Source of the DNA: DSUN01 sp035527715
GTDB taxonomy: Bacteria > Planctomycetota > PUPC01 > DSUN01
Assembly (NCBI GenBank): GCA_035527715.1
Contig: DATKZY010000047.1
Span: forward strand, 1-53,127
Direction of reading: 5' to 3'
Length of the DNA: 53,127 nucleotides
Below are positions 7,746-16,056 of the stretch, piece by piece (position 1 is the stretch's first letter; every line of letters starts with the position of its first letter). The notes beneath the pieces are model-generated. The model did not search any database. It worked only from the letters and a program-made list of their open reading frames with translations, and was not told the origin of the DNA. A program made the position numbers and the translations under genes.

Positions 7746-10001
7746 TCACTTGGCCGGCGGCGTCTCCTTGGCCTGCGGGGCGTCCTTCGCGACCTCCTTG
7801 GGCGCCTCGGCTTTCGGGGCCTCCTGGGGCTGCCGCGACGGCCGGTGATGGTAGAAGTACCAGTAGGCGATGCCGGCGGCGAGGGCGAGGACGATGAGCA
7901 GGGGCACGAGCCAGCGGGCCGCGCTCTTGCGAGCGTAGGGGTCCACCAGCCTGCGCTTGGAGCCGGGGGGCAGCTTGGCCACGCTGGTGAGTGCGCCGCC
8001 GAAGGGGATGCTGATCTTGACGCGCGCGTTGATGGCCCAGCCGTTGGCGTCGAGGATGGGGCCGAGGTTGCGCTTGTGCAGCTTGAGGCAGGCGATGATG
8101 ACCGACGGCCCGGAGATGAGGATAAAGACGCCCAGGATGACGAGCGGCATCTGCCACCAGGTGAGGCCCAGGAAGCCGCCGACGATCGCGGCGAGCACGG
8201 CGCCGATGGCGCCGATGGCCAGGCCGATGGCGGCGAAGATGCCTGCGAACTTCGCGATGTCGAAGGGTGGGTGCGGGGCGGGCGGCTTGGGGGCCTCCAC
8301 TTTCTTCCCCGCGTCTTCGATGCTCGAGCCCGCCTTGTCGGTGATCGCCTTGTCGCGAGCGGAGGCGATCTTCTCGATCTGCTCGCCGATCATCCGGCCG
8401 ATGCGCTTGTAGGGGGCCAGGATGGCCTGGCGGATGCTGATGGGCTGCTCGGTGATCTTGGTGATCGTGGCATCCCAGTCCCGCCCCTGGCGGTCGTAGA
8501 ACACGCCGTTGCGGCCGACCATCAGGTTGTCGGAGTCGCCGCCGGTGAAGGCGGCGGCGATGGTCATCTTCTCGGTCGAGCCCTTGCGCGTGCAGTCGCA
8601 GTAGGCCAGATAGGTCTTGCTCAGGACGGCCAGTGCCGCGTGCTTGCCCTGGTCGTCCACCCGCACGACGAGCTCGCAGGCGCGGCCATCAAGGTAGAGC
8701 GTGCCGACCTGGAACACGGCCTTGGTGTCGCGGGCGTAGAAGTCGGCGAAGGCGACGAAGTTGTTGAGCAGGCGGCAGAGGTCGCGGTAGTAGCGCACCA
8801 GCCGTTCGACGGCCACGATGGCATTCATTTCAGGTTCGAGGGCCTTGTCCTGCGCAATCAGGGAGGCGATCGCATCTTTGGTGGTGCTCGCCAGCAGGTC
8901 ACGGACGCGCTTCAGCCCGAGCTTCTCGACCGAGGCGCCGGCCTTGCCGGCGACCCAGGCCTCGCAGGGCGCGAGCCTGGCCGTGAGCGCGGCCCACTCT
9001 TCCGCGGTGATGGCCGTCTTGCCCGCCCCAAGGATGGGCACGACCACGGCGCTCTGGAGCGTGGACATGGCGCCAGCCCAGGCGGGGTTCACGCCTTCCG
9101 CGAGCGGCAGCGGCTTGCCTGCCTCGACGCGCGCGAGCGGGAAGCCGCCAACCTCGGCGCCCGACGCCGAGAGGTCCTTTGTCGCGAGAGCAAGGAAGTC
9201 GGCTTCGGAACGGTTGAGGGCAGCCGCGGCGCGGGGGTCGAACGCCGCGAGGCGGCAGCGGGTGAAGTAGTCGTCCACCTTGGCCCGCACGGCCTTCAGG
9301 GCATCGAAGGCCGCGGCGGTGGCATCGCCGAGGGGCAGAATGGCCGCCGGCGCATCCTCGGCCTTCTTCTGCCAGTCCGAGTAGGCCTGGAGTTCAGCGA
9401 AGAACTGGTCCACCCTGGCCTGGTTCACGCCGGGCTTGGTGCTGCGATCGGTATCGGAGCCCACGCAGGCGATGATGTCGGCGATGGCGGCCCTCGTCGC
9501 GTCGTCGTCGGCCGAGTCGGCCGGCACGATGCCGTCGCCGTTGAACCGTGTCTGCGCGAAGATGCGGGCGGTGTCGGCCGCGTCCTCAATGGTGATCGCA
9601 GCGGCACTCGCCTTGCCCAGGTTGGTGAGAATCTGCCTCGCCGACGCGAGGAGCTGTTTGCCTTCAGGCGTCGCATCGTTGATCGCGCCCAGCGGCAGCG
9701 CGTCGCCGCCCTTCACCAGGTCGTCGGGGTTCTTCAGGTTGGCGCAGGCCCACTTCGCAGCGGCGATGATTTCGGGCACGCGGATGCGGCCATCCTTGTC
9801 CGTGTCAATCAGCTCGAGCGTCTTGGCGTCGAACTCCAGGCCGCGGGTGGGACAGCTCAGGGCGACCCAGAGCTTCTGGTCGAGCTGGTCCAGTGCCGCG
9901 ATGTCGGCGCCCGATTCCAGCTTCACCTGGTCGAATCCGCCCGCGCGAAAGAACTGCCAGACATGGTGCCCCGACTGTGCGGTTGTGGCTCCCTCGCTCA
10001 C
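7746..10001 (-). CDS. EF-hand and transmembrane protein, function unknown
   Basis: A 751-residue protein. Seen: a canonical EF-hand loop at 66-77 (D66, D68, D70, G71, E77), a second partial calcium-like loop FNGDGIVPAD near 145-155, and a long Ala-rich helical middle. The C-terminal third has two or three membrane spans around 575-640, a conserved-looking segment ANGWAINARVKI, one more span near 705-725 and a Pro/Ala/Lys tail. There is no N-terminal signal. The GTG start has a good AAGGAGA site 8 bases away. It heads the operon that also carries the sulfatase. Similar calcium-motif membrane proteins occur in planctomycetes without a known role. The soluble region may sense calcium, by inference. 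Confidence 0.8.
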   Translation of the reverse strand: MSEGATTAQSGHHVWQFFRAGGFDQVKLESGADIAALDQLDQKLWVALSCPTRGLEFDAKTLELIDTDKDGRIRVPEIIAAAKWACANLKNPDDLVKGGDALPLGAINDATPEGKQLLASARQILTNLGKASAAAITIEDAADTARIFAQTRFNGDGIVPADSADDDATRAAIADIIACVGSDTDRSTKPGVNQARVDQFFAELQAYSDWQKKAEDAPAAILPLGDATAAAFDALKAVRAKVDDYFTRCRLAAFDPRAAAALNRSEADFLALATKDLSASGAEVGGFPLARVEAGKPLPLAEGVNPAWAGAMSTLQSAVVVPILGAGKTAITAEEWAALTARLAPCEAWVAGKAGASVEKLGLKRVRDLLASTTKDAIASLIAQDKALEPEMNAIVAVERLVRYYRDLCRLLNNFVAFADFYARDTKAVFQVGTLYLDGRACELVVRVDDQGKHAALAVLSKTYLAYCDCTRKGSTEKMTIAAAFTGGDSDNLMVGRNGVFYDRQGRDWDATITKITEQPISIRQAILAPYKRIGRMIGEQIEKIASARDKAITDKAGSSIEDAGKKVEAPKPPAPHPPFDIAKFAGIFAAIGLAIGAIGAVLAAIVGGFLGLTWWQMPLVILGVFILISGPSVIIACLKLHKRNLGPILDANGWAINARVKISIPFGGALTSVAKLPPGSKRRLVDPYARKSAARWLVPLLIVLALAAGIAYWYFYHHRPSRQPQEAPKAEAPKEVAKDAPQAKETPPAK

Positions 10002-10058
10002 GTGCCTGTCTCCTTCGGTGTCTTGGTCGCGCGACCGACGAGTCGCGGCATGGCCGCA

Positions 10059-10087
10059 ATTCTACCGTACGCCGCGCGCGGGCGCAA
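10059..10087 (-). promoter_or_regulatory. Promoter of the EF-hand/sulfatase operon
   Basis: On the minus strand TTGCGC (10087-10082) and TAGAAT (10064-10059) are spaced by 17 bases, 58 bases before the GTG start at 10001. It is divergent to the promoter at 10119-10147. Confidence 0.55.
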
Positions 10088-10118
10088 GAGTTGCGTGAGG
10101 GGCCTCCGCGTGACACCC

Positions 10119-10147
10119 TCGACACCGGGTCGCCTCTTTCCTACAAT
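10119..10147 (+). promoter_or_regulatory. Promoter of the GH-like/CBM9-like gene
   Basis: TCGACA (10119-10124), 17 bases, TACAAT (10142-10147). It lies about 100 bases before the ATG at 10245, leaving a leader that contains a hairpin (10204-10235). Confidence 0.6.
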
Positions 10148-10203
10148 GGGTGTGTTGCCGCGTGGGCGGGAGGAGCGCCCGCCGTCGCCGAGGCTATGGC
10201 GGG

Positions 10204-10235
10204 CTGCCCTCCGAAGCCTTGGCGGAGGAGGGCAG
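10204..10235 (+). promoter_or_regulatory. Leader hairpin next to the ribosome binding site
   Basis: CTGCCCTCC (10204-10212) can pair with GGAGG-A-GGGCAG (10224-10235, one bulged A), and the loop is GAAGCCTTGGC. The right arm abuts the ribosome binding site AGGAGGA (10234-10240), so folding could limit translation. A regulatory role is inference; it may equally be a scattered hairpin repeat. Confidence 0.5.
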
Positions 10236-10244
10236 GAGGACGGC

Positions 10245-13094
10245 ATGGCCGAAGCGTCGGGTTCGAGGGGCCTTTCGCTCGTGGCATTGAGCGTGGCTGT
10301 CGCCGCCTGCGCGTGCTGGGGAGGCGAGGCGGGGATGTTCGACGGCCCCGCGCAGCGGGGGCCGCTTCGGCTCGAGCAGGCCGGGGCCAAGGGCTGGCGC
10401 GTGCTGGCCGCGGCGGTGAGCCCCGTGGGCGGCGTGGCGCATCCGGGTGAGGTCGTGAGCCTCAGTCTTGTGCTGCGGAACGAGGGGGACGCGCCCCTCG
10501 CGAGCGCGCCGGTGCTGGAGATCGTGCGCATCGGCACCCGCTTCGAGCGTTTCGAGCGCGACCCCGAGGCGCGAGGCCCGGCCCGGGAGGTCAACTCTCT
10601 GGTGCCCCTCGCCGAGCCGGTCCGCGTCGAGCTGCCGCCGGTGCAGGTCGCGGGGAAGGCGGAGGCCGCTCTGGCGTGGAAGCAGGACAATGCCGACGCC
10701 TTCGCCGAGTTCGGCCTCTATGCCGTCGTCCTGGAGCTTCCCGGCAAGGGACGCCAGGCGGCGGCCACCTTCGCCCGCGTGCGGCCCCCCAACCCGGCCG
10801 CGGGCAACGGCAAGGACTCGCCTCTCCTGCTCCCGCTCCACCCGGGCATCGGCCTGGAGCGTCAGCTCGACATGGCGGTCCGCCTGGGCTTCCGGTGGGT
10901 GCGCACCGACGACGTGCCCAGTTGGGCGGGCGCGAGCCAGGCCGACCCCGCCGCCCCCTTCGACTGGTCGAAGGCCGATGCCTGGATGGACGCGGCCCGC
11001 AAGCGGGGCCTCCACGTTCTCACCCACTTGTGCGGCTCGCCCCGCCAGACCATCACCGACGCCAACTGGCAGGCCGGCAACCGCGTGCACGACCCGAAGT
11101 ACGACGAGCGCTTCGGCGACTTCGTGGCGGAGGCCGCGGCCCGCTACTGCGGCCCCGAGGGCGACGGCCCCCTCCAGATCATCGACTTCTGGAAGGAGCC
11201 CTGGGAGGGCGGCGGCGCCCTGGGCTGGAAGAGCGACGCCGTGCGCTACCGCCAGCTCTACCGCATCGTCTACGGGCGAGCCAAGAAGGCCAGCCCCCGC
11301 ATCACCGTCGGCGGCACCTCCCGCCTCACGAACACCTTCGACAAGCTCTTCTCGGCCAAGGGCGGCTTCCAGGAGTGGGGGAAGCAGCTCGACGTGCTCA
11401 CCGACCACAACGTGGCGCCCTACGCCTGCTTCGGGCCGCGGGTGGGCCAGAAGCTCATCGTGTCGTCCATCGAGGTCGCGGCCCCCCTCGGCGCCAGCGC
11501 CGAGACCCTGGTGGCCGCGGCCACCCACTTTGCCGCGACGGGCCAGCGGAAGGTGGGCCTTGCCGAGGCCGCTCCGCTGTTCTGGGAGAACGGCCCGGCC
11601 GGCCCCCTGTGCACCCCGGCCGCCGCGGCCGCCAGCTTCTTCCTCTGGTTCACGGCGGGGCTGGACTTCGAGCGGATCGCTGCCCACGACCGGCTCCCCT
11701 GGCTCTACCAGTGGGGCAGCGCGCAGCGGGTCGCATTCGTCCTCGCCGGCGATCGGTCGCGCCTCACCCCGGGCGCCGTCACACCGTTCGACCAGATTCG
11801 CGCCAACGGCTCGATCACCGTGGATGCCATGGGCGGCCGGCTCAACGCCTACGACCTCTACGGCAATCCCTGCGTCGCCAAGGACGGCGAGTATCGCCTC
11901 CCCTGCTCGTTCGCCTCCGCCTATGCGGAGGCCCCCGGCCTGCGCGCCGAAATGGCCGCCCAGGCCCTCGCCGCAGGCCACGTCGAGGGCGTTACCCCCG
12001 TCGAGTTCTTCGCCGACGACTTCATCGTGCCTATCGAGAAGCTCAAGTCCTTCGAGTTCGAGGTCCACAACGTCCTCCCCCAACAGGTTCACGGCACGGT
12101 GACCGTTCTGCCGCCCAGCTCGATCGGCTTGCAGGAAACCGTCGTGTCCGTAAGCCTCGGCGCGGGCGCCACCAAGACCATCGGCCTGCCCGTCAACTGG
12201 ACCAAGGCGCACCCCGCCAACGCCTATCCCTTCACCTTCCGTTTCGAGACCGCCGCGGGCAAGGTCGAGTGGACCGAGGAGCTGCACGTCTGCATCATTC
12301 CCCACGGCTCCCCAGCCGTGGACGGGAGCATCACGGACTGGGGGGATACGCCCCCCGTCATCCTGCGCTCTCCCGACGTCGAGTTCATCCTTGCCGAGGC
12401 CGCCTGGCGCCCCTGGGAGACCCGCAAGGACGTCGCCCGCGGCATGGCCGAGCTCCGCCTGATGTGGGACGAACGGCACCTCTACCTCGCCGTCCGCGAG
12501 CGGAACCGTGGCTGGCGCCCCAAGCCGCGCCTCTCCACCCGCAAGGACGACGAGTACTTCGGCGCCGGGGACCTGGCTCACACCTATGTGAAGGACCCCT
12601 CGGACGCCTTGCCGTTCACCGGCGATTGCGTGCAGATCGGCCTTCGATTCCTCCCGTTCCGCACGCGCCTGGCCGCCGCGGGCGTCGTGCCGCCCCGGAT
12701 GATCGCCGAGGACGACACGGACTACGAGTACGCCCTCTGGGGCACGCCGGACGGCGGGGCCGAGATCTGGCGCAGCGGCGCCCCCAGCCTCGGCTTCTTC
12801 AACTTCTTCCCGCGCTGCATGCCCGAGGGCTACGACGGCGTGCCCAAGGAGGCCAAGGTCGCCGTGAAGCACCTCGGCGACGACACGATCTACGAGGCAG
12901 CCATCCCGCTCGGCGAGTTGGAGGGCCTGGCGCCTGCACCGGGGAAGGTGCTCCACGTCGCCCTCGCCCTCCCCGGCCTGGGCCTGGAGCTCGGCACGGG
13001 CCGCAGCCGCCCGCGCGCCAATGCCCTCACCCTTCGCCCCACTTGGGCGCCCCACCTCTCCGCCGACATCCGTTGGGGATTCGTGAAGGACTAG
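10245..13094 (+). CDS. Exported glycoside-hydrolase-like protein with CBM9-like C-terminus
   Basis: A 949-residue secreted protein. Seen: an N-terminal hydrophobic segment (LVALSVAVAACACW) forming a signal or lipoprotein-like leader, a beta-rich domain to about 180, and a clan-A-like TIM-barrel domain about 195-480. The barrel carries GFRWVRTDD and WKEPWEG, where K317-E318-P319 sits at the place of the usual Asn-Glu-Pro acid/base motif. Beta domains follow, and from about D693 there is a CBM9/DOMON-like module (DGSITDWGD, WDERHLYLAV). The start at 10245 has AGGAGGA four bases upstream; the frame stays open far upstream, but that region is antisense to the EF-hand gene. It ends 6 bases before the convergent sulfatase stop. 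Probable role: binding or cleavage of a polysaccharide. The catalytic status is uncertain because Asn is replaced by Lys. Confidence 0.8.
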   Translation: MAEASGSRGLSLVALSVAVAACACWGGEAGMFDGPAQRGPLRLEQAGAKGWRVLAAAVSPVGGVAHPGEVVSLSLVLRNEGDAPLASAPVLEIVRIGTRFERFERDPEARGPAREVNSLVPLAEPVRVELPPVQVAGKAEAALAWKQDNADAFAEFGLYAVVLELPGKGRQAAATFARVRPPNPAAGNGKDSPLLLPLHPGIGLERQLDMAVRLGFRWVRTDDVPSWAGASQADPAAPFDWSKADAWMDAARKRGLHVLTHLCGSPRQTITDANWQAGNRVHDPKYDERFGDFVAEAAARYCGPEGDGPLQIIDFWKEPWEGGGALGWKSDAVRYRQLYRIVYGRAKKASPRITVGGTSRLTNTFDKLFSAKGGFQEWGKQLDVLTDHNVAPYACFGPRVGQKLIVSSIEVAAPLGASAETLVAAATHFAATGQRKVGLAEAAPLFWENGPAGPLCTPAAAAASFFLWFTAGLDFERIAAHDRLPWLYQWGSAQRVAFVLAGDRSRLTPGAVTPFDQIRANGSITVDAMGGRLNAYDLYGNPCVAKDGEYRLPCSFASAYAEAPGLRAEMAAQALAAGHVEGVTPVEFFADDFIVPIEKLKSFEFEVHNVLPQQVHGTVTVLPPSSIGLQETVVSVSLGAGATKTIGLPVNWTKAHPANAYPFTFRFETAAGKVEWTEELHVCIIPHGSPAVDGSITDWGDTPPVILRSPDVEFILAEAAWRPWETRKDVARGMAELRLMWDERHLYLAVRERNRGWRPKPRLSTRKDDEYFGAGDLAHTYVKDPSDALPFTGDCVQIGLRFLPFRTRLAAAGVVPPRMIAEDDTDYEYALWGTPDGGAEIWRSGAPSLGFFNFFPRCMPEGYDGVPKEAKVAVKHLGDDTIYEAAIPLGELEGLAPAPGKVLHVALALPGLGLELGTGRSRPRANALTLRPTWAPHLSADIRWGFVKD

Positions 13095-13100
13095 GCGGCC

Positions 13101-14399
13101 TCAGGCCGGCACGACCGGCTCGCGCGGGGAGAGGCCGTCGGCGGGGTTCACCCGGGCGCCCGGCGGGGCGAGGACGGGTCCCTTGAGCAACGGGTCGTCG
13201 GTGGCACGCATCCAGCGCTCGAGACGGGAGCGCAGGTCGGCCAGCACCTCGGCATGGGCGGGGACGCCCGCCAGGTTGCACGCCTCGTTGGGGTCGAAAG
13301 CGAGGTCGAACAACTCCTCCTCGGCCACGGGCCGGTCGCGCCAGCCGGCGGCGAGCCAGGCGTCCTTCGACGCACTGTCGTCGCAGTTGGGCAGGACGGG
13401 GCGGGTGCGGCCCCCGAACCGGCGGATGAGCTTCCAGCGCTTCGTGCGCACCGCTCGCATCGGCTCGTAGGCCGCGTGGTAGGTGACCTCGAAGAACAAC
13501 TCGTCGTGAATCTCCTCCGCCTCGCCGCGCACGAGGGGCAGGAGCGACTTGCCCTGGAGCCACGCCGGCGGCTCGATCTCCAGAAGCTCGCACAGGGTGG
13601 GGAAGATGTCCATGTGCTGAACCATTCCCTCGACGACCCTGCCGCCCGTGAAGCCCCCTGGCCCGCGCAGGACGAGCATCGTGCCCAGCCCGTGGTCGGT
13701 GAGGTTGCACTTCATGTAGGGGAAGGCGAGCCCGTGGTCGGTGGTGCACACGACGAGGGTGTTCGCCGCGAGGCCTGTCTCGTCGAGGGCATCGAACACG
13801 GCGCCCATCGAGGCATCGAGCACGCGGGCGCTGGCCTTGAAGGCCGCCATGTCGCGCCGCGTCGCCGGCGTGTCGGGGATGGGGGCCGGCGGGCGGCTCC
13901 AGCGCGGGTCCTCGGCCGGGCCGGGCTCGGGGTACTCGCGGTGAGTCTCGGAGAAGCCGACGGTGAGGAAGAACGGCTGCTCGGGCCTGCCGCGGAGGAA
14001 CTCGACGGCGCCCGCCTCGGGCCGGCGGCGGCTCGGGCTTCGCAGGTCGAGGATCTCGTCGTAGCCGATCACCCTGGCGTCCTGGGCCACGTGCTGCACG
14101 CCGCACAGGGTCGAGCGGTAGCCGGCCGCGCGGAGGGTGTGGACAAGATGCGTCTTGTAGTCCGCGAGCGACCAGCCGCGGTGGGCGAGGCCGTTCATGC
14201 CGTTCGAGTGCGGGCACATGCCGGTGACCAGGGCCGAGCGGCTGGCCGAGCAGGTGGGCGTGGAGCAGAAGTTGTTGCGGAACAGCACGCCCTGCTCGGC
14301 GAGCTGCTGAAGGCTCGGCGTCGGCACGGGATAGCCGTAGGGCTGGATGGTGCGGCCGGTGTCGTGCGAGTGAATGTAGACGATGTTCGGGCGGCTCAC
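13101..14399 (-). CDS. Type I sulfatase with CSASR active-site motif, no signal peptide
   Basis: A 432-residue sulfatase related to N-sulfoglucosamine sulfohydrolase-like enzymes. Seen: NIVYIHSHDTGR at the N-terminus (metal ligands) and CSASR as the formylglycine site, with Ala in place of the usual Pro. TTDHGLAFPYMK lies in the second metal site. The best start is a GTG at 14399 with AGGAG nine bases upstream, giving a protein that begins directly with the catalytic domain. The longer in-frame extension to 14594 runs through the promoter pair. Without a visible signal peptide it may act in the cytoplasm on imported oligosaccharides, in contrast to the Tat-exported sulfatase at 6227-7726. Confidence 0.88.
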   Translation of the reverse strand: MSRPNIVYIHSHDTGRTIQPYGYPVPTPSLQQLAEQGVLFRNNFCSTPTCSASRSALVTGMCPHSNGMNGLAHRGWSLADYKTHLVHTLRAAGYRSTLCGVQHVAQDARVIGYDEILDLRSPSRRRPEAGAVEFLRGRPEQPFFLTVGFSETHREYPEPGPAEDPRWSRPPAPIPDTPATRRDMAAFKASARVLDASMGAVFDALDETGLAANTLVVCTTDHGLAFPYMKCNLTDHGLGTMLVLRGPGGFTGGRVVEGMVQHMDIFPTLCELLEIEPPAWLQGKSLLPLVRGEAEEIHDELFFEVTYHAAYEPMRAVRTKRWKLIRRFGGRTRPVLPNCDDSASKDAWLAAGWRDRPVAEEELFDLAFDPNEACNLAGVPAHAEVLADLRSRLERWMRATDDPLLKGPVLAPPGARVNPADGLSPREPVVPA

Positions 14400-14488
14400 G
14401 GCGGACGACTCCTGACGCGGGGCTCCGGTGGGGACACACAGCGCCGAGGAGAAACCCAGTTCCCTCGGGCGAAGAAGCGCCACGGCGT

Positions 14489-14518
14489 ATACTATGCGTG
14501 TTTCCTGGCCGCAGTCAA
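14489..14518 (-). promoter_or_regulatory. Promoter of the CSASR sulfatase
   Basis: On the minus strand TTGACT (14518-14513), 18 bases, TAGTAT (14494-14489). It lies 90 bases before the GTG at 14399 and supports the short start of that gene. Confidence 0.6.
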
Positions 14519-14548
14519 GCCGCAGGCACGTGGACGAGCCGATGCGAC

Positions 14549-14576
14549 TTGCAGCGATGCCCGCCTCAGGTATACT
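14549..14576 (+). promoter_or_regulatory. Promoter of the zinc-ribbon gene
   Basis: TTGCAG (14549-14554), 16 bases, TATACT (14571-14576). It lies 39 bases before the ATG at 14615 and is divergent from the sulfatase promoter. Confidence 0.6.
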
Positions 14577-14614
14577 GTTGGGTGGGCCAGGCACAGGAGC
14601 CTCAGGAGCCTCGG

Positions 14615-15133
14615 ATGGAGCGCATTCAGTTCGCCTGCCCGGAATGCGGCAAGTCGGTGATCGTGGATCGTCGGTACCTGGGGCTGAGCGTGGCCTGTCC
14701 CGCCTGCCTCAAGAGCGTGGCGGCGCCCCTGACCGCATCGGCCTACCGTACGCCCGAGGAGGCCGCCAGCCCGCCGAAGACGCCCGATGGCTTGCCTTTC
14801 AAGCCGTGCCCCCACTGCATGAAGTACGTCAGCCCGCGAGCGAAGCAGTGCACCAGCTGCGGGCAACGGCTCGACGTCAAGCTGCCCCGCACGGACTGGC
14901 AGGTGCGCCGGCGCGGCTCGCGCGTGAGCGGGATGGCGCTGACCTCGCTTCTGTTCGCCATCCTTCCCGTCCTGTGCATCCTGGCCATTATCCTGGGCTA
15001 CGTGGCATTGCGGAGGATCCGCCGGTCGCCCCTCCTCTACCGCGGCGAGGCCCTGGCCGAGTGGGGGCGCGGCCTCGGCTACCTCTTCACTATCGGCTAC
15101 CTCATCGTCTTCCTCGTCTGGCTGCTGCGCTGA
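14615..15133 (+). CDS. Double zinc-ribbon membrane protein (DUF4190-like)
   Basis: A 172-residue protein. Seen: zinc ribbon 1 with CPECGK and CPACLK (about residues 8-32), zinc ribbon 2 with CPHCMKYVS and CTSCG (about 64-88), then a DUF4190-like C-terminus with two hydrophobic spans. The spans flank a basic loop (LRRIRRS), and the second ends at the C-terminus. The ATG at 14615 has AGGAG seven bases upstream and its own promoter. It overlaps the convergent kinase gene by 37 bases at the 3' end. Such proteins are common in planctomycetes; the role is unknown and could be a small membrane sensor or assembly factor. Confidence 0.85.
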   Translation: MERIQFACPECGKSVIVDRRYLGLSVACPACLKSVAAPLTASAYRTPEEAASPPKTPDGLPFKPCPHCMKYVSPRAKQCTSCGQRLDVKLPRTDWQVRRRGSRVSGMALTSLLFAILPVLCILAIILGYVALRRIRRSPLLYRGEALAEWGRGLGYLFTIGYLIVFLVWLLR

Positions 15134-16056
15134 CCGGGGCGCGCACGCTTGGCAAGGCGTGCGGCGCCGACGGCGCCCTCGACCTCGGGCAGGGCGCAGG
15201 CGGCATCGGGAGCGAACCCTTTCACGGCGGCGGCGAGGGCATCGCGCATGACGGGCTGATTCCTGAGCACGCCGCCATAGAGTACCACCCGCGCCGGCTG
15301 CGCGGGCGGCGACCAGAGGCCGCGGGCCGCGGCCTCGACGCCGCGGGCAAGCTCCTCCACGGCGCCCTGCACGATGCGGCGGGCGACCGCATCGCCGGCC
15401 TCCGCCGCCTCGAAGACGATGGGGGCCACGCCCGCCACGCGCTCCTTGGCGAAGGGGCTCGCCCAGGGCACCAGGTCGTCGAGGCCGGCCAGCTTGAGCC
15501 GCTCGGGGATGAGGCGTTCGAGGAGGGATTTCGGCCCGCGTCCGTCGGCCGAGCGTGCCGCGGCCCGCAGGGCGCGGTGGCCGATGTCGAACCCGCTCCC
15601 CTCGTCGCCGAGAATGGGGCCGCGGCCCCCGACGAACTTCTCCGCGCCGTCCGCCCCCCGAGCGTAGACGAGGGACCCCGTGCCGCAGACGACCAGGATG
15701 CCCGGCTGGTCCGGGCTGCCCGCCGCCAGCCCCGCCGCCGCGTCGTGGGTAATGGCCACAGGCTCGGGAATCCCCAACTCCTCGACGATCTGGCGCCAGC
15801 GGAACACGTCCATCCCGGTGCGGACGCCCGCGATGCAGAGCGCCGACGCCGCCAGCGATTCCTGGCGGATGCCTGCCGCCGAGAGCAGCTCGGCGAGAAT
15901 CTCCGTCAGGGCGCCCTGTGCTTCCTTCTTCCCCACGGCGTGGAGATTCGTCGGCCCGCCCACGAAGCGGGCGACGACGCGCAGCCCCGCGTCAGTCACC
16001 ACGCCCGTCGTCTTCGTCGCCCCACCCTCGATGCCGAGGAGCAATCGCTTGGTCAC
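15097..16056 (-). CDS. BadF/BadG/BcrA/BcrD-family sugar kinase (GlcNAc-kinase-like)
   Basis: A 319-residue actin-fold kinase, probably phosphorylating an amino sugar such as N-acetylglucosamine. Seen: phosphate-1 motif GIEGGATKT at 8-16, a second phosphate motif VCGTGS in the middle, the family stretch GDEGSGFDIG, and an adenosine region LYGGVLRN. The GTG start overlaps the stop of the previous gene by four bases (GTGA) and is preceded by GAGAAGGTGAAG inside that gene. Placement after a MurC-like ligase suggests a link to cell-wall amino-sugar recycling, which is inference. Its 3' end overlaps the convergent zinc-ribbon gene. Confidence 0.87.
   Translation of the reverse strand: MTKRLLLGIEGGATKTTGVVTDAGLRVVARFVGGPTNLHAVGKKEAQGALTEILAELLSAAGIRQESLAASALCIAGVRTGMDVFRWRQIVEELGIPEPVAITHDAAAGLAAGSPDQPGILVVCGTGSLVYARGADGAEKFVGGRGPILGDEGSGFDIGHRALRAAARSADGRGPKSLLERLIPERLKLAGLDDLVPWASPFAKERVAGVAPIVFEAAEAGDAVARRIVQGAVEELARGVEAAARGLWSPPAQPARVVLYGGVLRNQPVMRDALAAAVKGFAPDAACALPEVEGAVGAARLAKRARPGQRSSQTRKTMR

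Noticed and set aside
7494..10244. A plus-strand open frame continuous with the GH-like gene, more than 900 codons upstream of its start
   Set aside because: It is the antisense of the EF-hand gene. High GC in third positions keeps the opposite frame open. Promoter and ribosome binding site place the real start at 10245.
10194..13055. A 953-codon minus-strand frame across the GH-like gene
   Set aside because: Amino-acid composition is that of a shadow frame, there are no family motifs, and it has neither promoter nor ribosome binding site.
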